Positions 34,696 through 40,428 of a stretch of 40,428 nt of DNA are shown in pieces. The position numbers were made by a program, and so were the translations under genes. The notes below the pieces were generated by a model. That model did no database searches. It saw nothing but the letters and a program-made list of their open reading frames with translations, and had not been told where the DNA came from. Numbering within the stretch: position 1 is the stretch's first letter; each line of letters starts with the position of its first letter. Source of the DNA: Stramenopiles sp. TOSAG23-3 (lineage: Eukaryota; Sar); the NCBI GenBank assembly GCA_900128585.1, contig LT642161.1:11581-52008 (forward strand). Reading direction: 5' to 3'.

Positions 34696-37062
34696 ATGGC
34701 CGTTCGGACTCAGTCAAAGTATCCTATGATATCCGTCGACGAGGCATTGGCGACGGTCTTGTCGTTTGCAGAGCCTTGCGGAGAAGAGACGATCGACCTC
34801 GCGTTTGATGCTGGCAGTGCGCCAATGCCCGTAGACCAGTTGATCGACAGGGTAACGGCAGAAGCCATTCGTGCGTCAAGCGGACCCCTGCCGCCCTTCC
34901 GAGCGTCTATTATGGACGGCTACGCCGTGGTTGCCTCGGACGGGGCGGGGACGTTCGACATTGTTGGGAGCGTTACTGCCGGCAACGACCCTGCAGCGAC
35001 GAAAGTGGCACCAGGAACGGTTGCCTACATCACCACCGGGGCCCCGGTCCCCGGCGGGGCGGATGCTGTCGTTCCTGTTGAAGATACCGAGCAAGGGGAA
35101 AGTGCTGGCCAGGTCAGGATTCTAAAAGGGGTGGCCGTGGGAAAATGGATCCGGCCGGTCGGGTCGGATGTTCAAGACGGCGAGGTAATTTTGGAAAAAC
35201 ACACCGTCTTGTCCGCGGCCGAAATTGGCCTCATCGCGAGCGTTGGGTGCAGAAAAGTGAAGCTGTATAAAAAGCCGACAGTTGCCATTCTGTCAACGGG
35301 GGACGAACTGGTAAACCCAGGGGAGTCGATCCAGGGAGGGAAAATTAGAGATAGCAACCGCCCTATGCTGCACGCTGCAGCGTTGAAAGCCGGGGCAATG
35401 GTTGTCGACATTGGCATTGTCAAGGACCAGGAAACACCGCTGGGCGATGTTGTCCGCGGTGCATTGGGAAAAGCCGACGTGGTGGTGACCAGTGGTGGCG
35501 TGAGCATGGGATCTTTGGACCTTGTCAAGCCCCTCCTCGAGTCGATGGGGACCGTGCACTTTGGCCGCCTGTGCATGAAGCCGGGCAAACCGACCACATT
35601 CGCAACCATCAAGATTGGGGGAAGGGTTAAACTCATGTTTGGTTTGCCGGGCAACCCCGTCAGCAGCCTGGTGTCCTTCAAACTCTTGGTCGAGCCAGCA
35701 ATAAAAGCCTTGTCCGGTGTGCCTCGCAGCAGGTGCCATCATTCCCGCGTGCATGCTCGCCTGGACATGCCGATCAGGATGGACCCCGCTCGGCCAGAAT
35801 ACCACCGTGCCCAGCTGTCGTGGAGGAGCACGATCGGCTCGGGCGGAGAGTTCACCGCAACATCTACGGGCCTGCAGCGAAGTTCACGGCTGCTTAGCAT
35901 GGTGTCCTCGACGGCGCTCCTTTGCATCCCCCAGAGCAAGGGGGAACTGAGCAAAGGGGCGTTCGTACCCGCCCTTCTCCTTGGGAACCAGATTCCTCCC
36001 CCAGGAAGCGTCACGAAGCACATGGACGACCGCTTCTCGACGAGCACAGCCTCCGAGGATACCTACGGGACGGCGAAAGTGGGCCCCGGAAGCGCGGAGG
36101 AGGTGGACGACGGGCAGCCGTCCTGCCCCTGCTGCAAGCTGGCGGGCAAAGCCACGTCCAGCGTGCGCCAAGCCGACGACAGACCACTTGTACGCAGCGG
36201 TGGATCCGCGCAATCCGGGGGGACAGTGATGCGTGTCGGTGTGTTGACGGTAAGCGATCGTGCAAGCCGCGGGGTTTACCAGGACAGGGGTGGGCCTGAA
36301 ATAATGTTTTGCTTGGAAGACTACATCAGCTCGTCGTGGGAAACCGATTACCGGGTGGTATCGGACGACCGGAAGCAGATCGAAGCCGCATTGTGCGACT
36401 TGGTAGACCGCACTAAGTGCCATATTGTGATAACCACTGGCGGTACTGGCCCGAGCTTACGGGACGTTACCCCTGAAGCAACGACCGCAGTGTGCGACCG
36501 GATTTTTCCAGGCTTTGGGGAGAGGATGAGGCAGATTTCCCTTGCGTTTGTATCGACCGCCATTTTGTCCCGTCAGGTCGTGGGGTCGCGCGGGACTAGC
36601 ATTATCATGAACCTTCCGGGGTCCCCGGGAAGCATTCGACAAATATTACCCGAGATGTTGGAAGCCTTGGCCCACACAAGCTTCATTTTAAACCGTTGCC
36701 GAATAATCCTGAAGAAGAAAGCCACGCCGAAAGCCGTAGAGGCCGACTATGCCGTGGACCAAGTGAACAAAGATTGGATCGAGGCACGGAGGCGTGAAAG
36801 CGAGGGTAAGTTTAAGACCGACACGGACGTCGTGGAACACGTCCTGCAGCGCGTGCAGTCGAAAGAGACGGACGAGGAGACGGTGTTTACGGTATCAAGG
36901 GGCGGGGGGCGAAAAAAAGTAAAGACAAACATGCGGTTTGCACTCGGCGAGAGCAACCTTTTGTACTTGCGATTAATGCAAGAAAAATATGACATTCCAA
37001 ATGTCCAGAAAGCATTGCGCATTGTCCTCGATTTTGCATTGGAAGAAGAAGAGGGTTATTGA
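34696..37062 (+). CDS. CNX1: Molybdenum cofactor biosynthesis MoeA-MogA fusion (Cnx1/gephyrin type)
   Basis: 788 residues from the ATG at 34696 in good context (AAAATGGCC). The longer frame begins at GTG and includes no conserved sequence. The N-terminal MoeA/E domain carries ASIMDGYAV (about 72), TTGAPVPGGADAVVPVEDTE (about 113), LSTGDELVNPGE (about 199), SGGVSMGSLD (about 266) and GLPGNPVSS (about 316). A linker with CPCC (about 477) follows. The C-terminal MogA/G domain has VLTVSDRASRGV (515), TTGGTGPS (580) and GSPGS (642). G domains adenylylate molybdopterin and E domains insert molybdate, so one protein does both last steps of Moco synthesis in the cytosol. The E-G order is that of plant Cnx1; animal gephyrin is G-E. 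A 120-residue Lys/Glu-rich extension beyond the G domain is unusual. Confidence 0.95.
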   Translation: MAVRTQSKYPMISVDEALATVLSFAEPCGEETIDLAFDAGSAPMPVDQLIDRVTAEAIRASSGPLPPFRASIMDGYAVVASDGAGTFDIVGSVTAGNDPAATKVAPGTVAYITTGAPVPGGADAVVPVEDTEQGESAGQVRILKGVAVGKWIRPVGSDVQDGEVILEKHTVLSAAEIGLIASVGCRKVKLYKKPTVAILSTGDELVNPGESIQGGKIRDSNRPMLHAAALKAGAMVVDIGIVKDQETPLGDVVRGALGKADVVVTSGGVSMGSLDLVKPLLESMGTVHFGRLCMKPGKPTTFATIKIGGRVKLMFGLPGNPVSSLVSFKLLVEPAIKALSGVPRSRCHHSRVHARLDMPIRMDPARPEYHRAQLSWRSTIGSGGEFTATSTGLQRSSRLLSMVSSTALLCIPQSKGELSKGAFVPALLLGNQIPPPGSVTKHMDDRFSTSTASEDTYGTAKVGPGSAEEVDDGQPSCPCCKLAGKATSSVRQADDRPLVRSGGSAQSGGTVMRVGVLTVSDRASRGVYQDRGGPEIMFCLEDYISSSWETDYRVVSDDRKQIEAALCDLVDRTKCHIVITTGGTGPSLRDVTPEATTAVCDRIFPGFGERMRQISLAFVSTAILSRQVVGSRGTSIIMNLPGSPGSIRQILPEMLEALAHTSFILNRCRIILKKKATPKAVEADYAVDQVNKDWIEARRRESEGKFKTDTDVVEHVLQRVQSKETDEETVFTVSRGGGRKKVKTNMRFALGESNLLYLRLMQEKYDIPNVQKALRIVLDFALEEEEGY

Positions 37063-37746
37063 ATAATATAAAAAACAAACACTATAATATACATATGTAA
37101 CACTAGAACTTTTTTTGGTTAAAATAATAAGTTTTCCCGTCATTTTAGATGTTATTCACAATGTTATTTTATGTAACACTAACTCCCTGCTAGGTTTTTA
37201 ATTAAAAAAAAGTTCACACACACATACATCATTCACCCCTCTCTGGACACAAATAAATAGACTTCTTCTTAATAATTTTAATTCTTCTGTCTTCTATCTT
37301 CTTCTTGTTTGCTTTCTTCTTTCTTTTTCGTCCTCCTCTTCTATTTACGTAGTCTTCCATGCAATTCCCATATTATTAAAGACTAATTAAACTATTTAAA
37401 TCGAACTAAGCCTTGAGAGACACTATATTCATTTTGAATACTTTTCCTTCTTCTTTCCGTATAGACTTCGTAGACTACCAAGTACAGTAGTTAGTCGTTC
37501 TGTTTTATGATATATTTTTCAATATTGGTTTTTTTGAACAGGTAATAAGTAATAAATAGAGTATTCTAGTCTAGCAAGAGAGAGAAAACAATTAAATTGA
37601 ATTCTGAGAATATACTACCACACCATCTTTATTAATATGTGGTTGTTATAATACAATAGTGGTATGACGTATTATATTACCTTCTTCATTTTTTTCTTCC
37701 TTCTTTCTTCTTTCTTCTTCCTTCGTTCTTTCAATTTTCAAAAAAA

Positions 37747-37781
<35 letters not shown>

Positions 37782-38006
37782 GAAGAAAGAAAGAAAGAAA
37801 GAAGAACGGAAACACATTTTATAATTGCATTATTCAAAACCAAAAGTTAAAGTGTTGAAATAGAAGAGAAGATTACGGTCTATTTCGATCTAGGACGTAG
37901 AAACTTTAGTTCATAAATCCATACATTTAGTTACTTGCGTGTTTCAGTTGTTTAAAAAAAAGCTTGTCTCAAAGGACTGCATATAGATACACACAGAGCA
38001 TATACG
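37063..38006. other. AT-rich spacer with microsatellites
   Basis: Contains pyrimidine-rich sequence (37265-37335) and the CT/GA repeat at 37681-37803. The frames through it are repeat translation. No gene is seen. Confidence 0.6.
37681..37803 (+). repeat. Back-to-back polypyrimidine and (GAAA)n tracts
   Basis: A TTTC/TTC-rich stretch (37681-37731) is followed at once by about fifteen copies of AAAG (37741-37803). The two halves are roughly self-complementary and could form a long imperfect hairpin. Confidence 0.85.
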
Positions 38007-38732
38007 ATGCCGAAGAAGGATAAGAAAACAAAGTCGAAAGCACGGAAGCGTGCGCGTCAGGAAGAGCTAAGGCAAGAGAACGAACGCCAGGTAAGGGTCA
38101 AGCTTGCAAATTACGAACAAGACGGGTCGGTCAAAGATACGCTAAAAGACTTCTTGCCGTTTCAAAATTTTACCAGGAACGGGCTCAACCTGAACATTAC
38201 CTTTGGCGCGGGGCAGACCGTGCCGAAAGACGTATCATGGGAAATGTTCTGCGTGTTGAAAGAAAACATGGAGGATATGTACATATCAAACGGATGGGGT
38301 TGGAAGAACAGCGAAAAGAGGAAAGAGCACACGGACGAAATGGCACGTTTTTTGATCGCCAAGGGGGACGACGGTAGCATATTGGGGTTTACGCACTTTC
38401 GGTTCCTGCTGGAAGGGGCGTACGAGGTCCTGTACATATACGAACTCCAAGTCGCCGCTGCGGGGCGCCGCCATGGTCTGGGCAAGCACATGATGCAAAT
38501 ATGTGAGCTCATGGCGCGGAAAAATGCGATGAAGAAGGTGATGCTGACGGTCTTTAAAGCCAACGTGGGCGCCATGAAATTTTACACGAAAAAGATGAAG
38601 TACCAAATCGACGAGATTAGCCCGAGCCTGAGCGATGACGACTTTAGCCAAACCTACGAAATATTGAGCAAGATCGTTTGCCCTGAGTTGAAAAAGCGGA
38701 AGACCCTGCTGACCCCAAAATCGTCTCCATAA
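38007..38732 (+). CDS. NAA40: N-alpha-acetyltransferase 40 (NatD), histone H4/H2A N-terminal acetyltransferase
   Basis: 241 residues from the ATG at 38007. The N-terminus is a Lys/Arg-rich helix (MPKKDKKTKSKARKRARQ). The GNAT domain contains MYISNGWGWKNSEKRKEHTD, FTHFRFLLEGAYEVLYIYEL, the acetyl-CoA pyrophosphate loop GRRHGLGKHMMQI (about 153-165) and MKKVMLTVFKANVGAMKFY, which line up segment by segment with what I know of NatD. In the family the enzyme acetylates the alpha-amino group of Ser1 on histones H4 and H2A, in nucleus and cytosol. The length is close to the human protein (237). It is the second chromatin-related gene in the window but is not adjacent to the giant reader. Confidence 0.94.
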   Translation: MPKKDKKTKSKARKRARQEELRQENERQVRVKLANYEQDGSVKDTLKDFLPFQNFTRNGLNLNITFGAGQTVPKDVSWEMFCVLKENMEDMYISNGWGWKNSEKRKEHTDEMARFLIAKGDDGSILGFTHFRFLLEGAYEVLYIYELQVAAAGRRHGLGKHMMQICELMARKNAMKKVMLTVFKANVGAMKFYTKKMKYQIDEISPSLSDDDFSQTYEILSKIVCPELKKRKTLLTPKSSP

Positions 38733-39058
38733 AGACCGAATTCATTGAGAGGTGCAAAAAAGGCGAAGGTTAAATTCAGAAGGTAAAGTTAAAAAAAAAT
38801 ATATAGGTAAAGTTTATATATTTACATCTCAGATTAGGGTTGGATTTGAAGTTAGTATTTGATTTAAAATGAGAGTCTTCTTAAAACATACTATATATTT
38901 TGGTTTTTACATTCTCAGACCATTTTATTAATGAAATTCTTACGAAAATCACAAATCAGACACTCTGTTTGACGACACTTTCCTTCTTCACAGTTTTTTC
39001 TCCCTGTCGTTCTACCATACTTCTTCCTCTCTCATGTTTCTCAAGACATGAAATCTCC
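38733..39058. other. Spacer between convergent genes
   Basis: AT-rich 3' region shared by NAA40 and the dehydrogenase gene. No gene or clear repeat is seen. Confidence 0.5.
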
Positions 39059-40204
39059 TCAGACTTTTGTCAACATCCCTAATTCTTTTGCGGCCAAGTA
39101 CAGCGTGACAAGTATGGCATACGCGAGAACGGGGAATGCGTAATTCCCGCCGGCCGCTGGGCCGCTTGCACCTACAGCCGTTGTACTCTTGCGAGACTTC
39201 TTTCGCCCCGCTCGTGCGAACGGTTTTAATTTCCCGCGAAACTCTTCTATTGTGCTATACCCCTTCTCGATCATCAGGGTTTTCAATTCGTTCCCAACCC
39301 TTTCGAAGCAGGCCGCCCCTTCGGTCCAGTGCTTTGTTCCGATTTGGACAGCCTTGGCGCCGCATAGAATCAATTCGAACGCGTCTGAACCAGACGATAC
39401 CCCTCCGACGCCAATGATGTCGATGCTACTGTCAACAAGCTCATAAAGTTTTCGTACGTTCGCGAGCGCGGTGTGCTTTACAAAGCCGCCGCCCAGTCCA
39501 CCGTACCCACCCTTCGGGGCAATCGCACTCATTTCATTCTCCACGTCCACAATCAGCGCGTTCCCAATCGTGTTGATGCAGACTACGAATGAGATGAACT
39601 TCTTGTAAGAGTTGACGATCTCCGCTGCTCGTTTAAAGTGGGGCATGTCAAAGTACGGGGCCAGCTTCACCCCGAGCTTTTTCCCGCTCTTTCGAAAAAC
39701 TTTTGAAGCCGTGACAGCGGCCAACACGTCGTCCATCTGGTCAAAGTCGTACGCAATGACGGGTTTCCCCGGGACGTTGGGGCACGCCAAATTGAGCTCG
39801 ATAGCTTCAACCCCGTCCACAAGGCAAGCGCGATTCAGCATTTCCAGGTTGTCATTAAGCGAGAGCCCGGATAGAGAAACGAAGTACGGCTTTCGGTAGG
39901 CCGAAGCTTCCCGAATACGCAAGACGTGCTCCTCCGCGATGTAATAGTCAATACCCATGTTCGGCAAACCTTCCGAGTTCATGCTCCCGTGACACTTGTC
40001 TTCCCCCAACCCAACCTCTTTTACGAACCGCGGCATCGGATTCCCCGTCTGCTTCAACAGAGTTGCACTCTTTGACAGCACCGCTCCCGACTTAGACTCT
40101 CCAATTTTGACCAACATTTCCACGGAGTTCGTCCTTGGACCGGACGCATTGTAAATGCAAGAGTCCAACTCGATCCCACCAACGCTCGTTGCCAAAGATA
40201 CCAT
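39059..40204 (-). CDS. Dihydroorotate dehydrogenase, class 1A (fumarate type), with C-terminal membrane anchor
   Basis: 381 residues from the ATG at 40204. The body is a class 1A enzyme: SKSATLLKQTGNP at 44-56 (FMN-binding Lys45), SEGLPNMGIDYY at 77-88 (orotate loop), the catalytic Cys141 in ELNLACPNVPGKPVIAYDFD (class 2 mitochondrial enzymes use Ser here), GVGGVSSGSDAFE and the phosphate-binding VQIGT. In the family it oxidises dihydroorotate to orotate in pyrimidine synthesis using fumarate rather than ubiquinone. Class 1A forms are usually soluble and about 310 residues. This one adds about 65 residues: a basic linker (RAGRKKSRKS) and a hydrophobic segment (FPVLAYAILVTLYLAAK, about 357-373) that looks like a tail anchor. 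Such enzymes in eukaryotes are thought to descend from bacteria by transfer. Confidence 0.93.
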   Translation of the reverse strand: MVSLATSVGGIELDSCIYNASGPRTNSVEMLVKIGESKSGAVLSKSATLLKQTGNPMPRFVKEVGLGEDKCHGSMNSEGLPNMGIDYYIAEEHVLRIREASAYRKPYFVSLSGLSLNDNLEMLNRACLVDGVEAIELNLACPNVPGKPVIAYDFDQMDDVLAAVTASKVFRKSGKKLGVKLAPYFDMPHFKRAAEIVNSYKKFISFVVCINTIGNALIVDVENEMSAIAPKGGYGGLGGGFVKHTALANVRKLYELVDSSIDIIGVGGVSSGSDAFELILCGAKAVQIGTKHWTEGAACFERVGNELKTLMIEKGYSTIEEFRGKLKPFARAGRKKSRKSTTAVGASGPAAGGNYAFPVLAYAILVTLYLAAKELGMLTKV

Positions 40205-40350
40205 CCTCTGTTGTGTGATGTTATTATGTGTGTGTGTGTAGAAAGAAGAAAAAAAGAGACAAAGTAATGTCTATACTCCTCGTTTTATTTTATTTCTTTT
40301 TGGTTATTATGCGTACACAATGCTTCTTTTCTCTAAAATTTTCTTTCTTC

Positions 40351-40426
<76 letters not shown>

Positions 40427-40428
40427 AA
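40205..40428. other. Upstream spacer ending in (AAAG)n
   Basis: Contains a short GT run near 40228-40239 and AT-rich sequence upstream of the dehydrogenase gene. From 40351 to the window end it is an uninterrupted AAAG microsatellite. Confidence 0.6.
40351..40428 (+). repeat. (AAAG)n microsatellite at window end
   Basis: About nineteen perfect tandem copies run to the last base. It is preceded by TTTCTTTCTTC, which forms a palindrome with the first copies. An uninterrupted tract at the edge may mean the assembly broke or collapsed here. Confidence 0.95.

Noticed and set aside
37646..37858. Two opposing frames over the GAAA tract
   Set aside because: Pure microsatellite translation (Phe/Ser or Lys/Glu/Arg runs).
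1..40428. tRNA, rRNA, CRISPR array or bacterial-type operon
   Set aside because: I looked for tRNA T-loop patterns, rRNA-like blocks and spaced identical repeats in the intergenic DNA and saw none; gene layout and content are eukaryotic.

Overview
This looks like a nuclear contig from a small, probably marine, unicellular eukaryote. A photosynthetic or related stramenopile is my best guess, but the sequence does not prove it. Evidence for a eukaryote: AP-2 alpha adaptin, NDUFA9 of mitochondrial complex I, Sec63, NatD, and a huge DDT/FYR/bromodomain/PWWP chromatin protein. There are no operons, and AT-rich intergenic DNA is full of microsatellites. All three stop codons end genes, so the code is standard. 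Every confident gene reads as one uninterrupted ORF (the longest is 9.6 kb), so introns are rare or absent here. Start codons below were moved to the first sensible ATG where the longest open frame began at TTG or GTG.

Layout. 0-3.2 kb: fragments of a repeated coding module, a secreted Cys-rich orphan and a small membrane protein. 3.3-8.5 kb: conserved cell-biology genes (AP-2 alpha on -, NDUFA9 on +). 8.5-10.8 kb: AT-rich spacer with a doubtful divergent small gene. 10.8-20.5 kb: a single 3213-residue chromatin protein. 21.0-24.8 kb: a papain-fold-like orphan and the ER translocon subunit Sec63, both on -. 25.1-34.3 kb: an AT-rich accessory island with two secreted seven-repeat proteins carrying GPI-like tails, a large transmembrane protein joining BspA-type repeats to ankyrin repeats, two small convergent orphans, and dispersed repeats between them. 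34.7-40.2 kb: conserved genes again (Cnx1-type MoeA-MogA fusion, NatD, class 1A dihydroorotate dehydrogenase), ending in an (AAAG)n tract.

How the genes fit together. The conserved genes serve unrelated housekeeping jobs (endocytosis, respiration, ER translocation, Moco synthesis, histone N-terminal acetylation, pyrimidine synthesis) and show no functional clustering. The 25-34 kb island is different: extracellular repeat proteins, a receptor-like protein and shared repeats suggest a fast-evolving cell-surface locus. The best candidates for something undescribed are the multi-reader chromatin protein and the BspA-ankyrin membrane protein in its repeat-bounded segment. All domain calls are by eye, without database searches.
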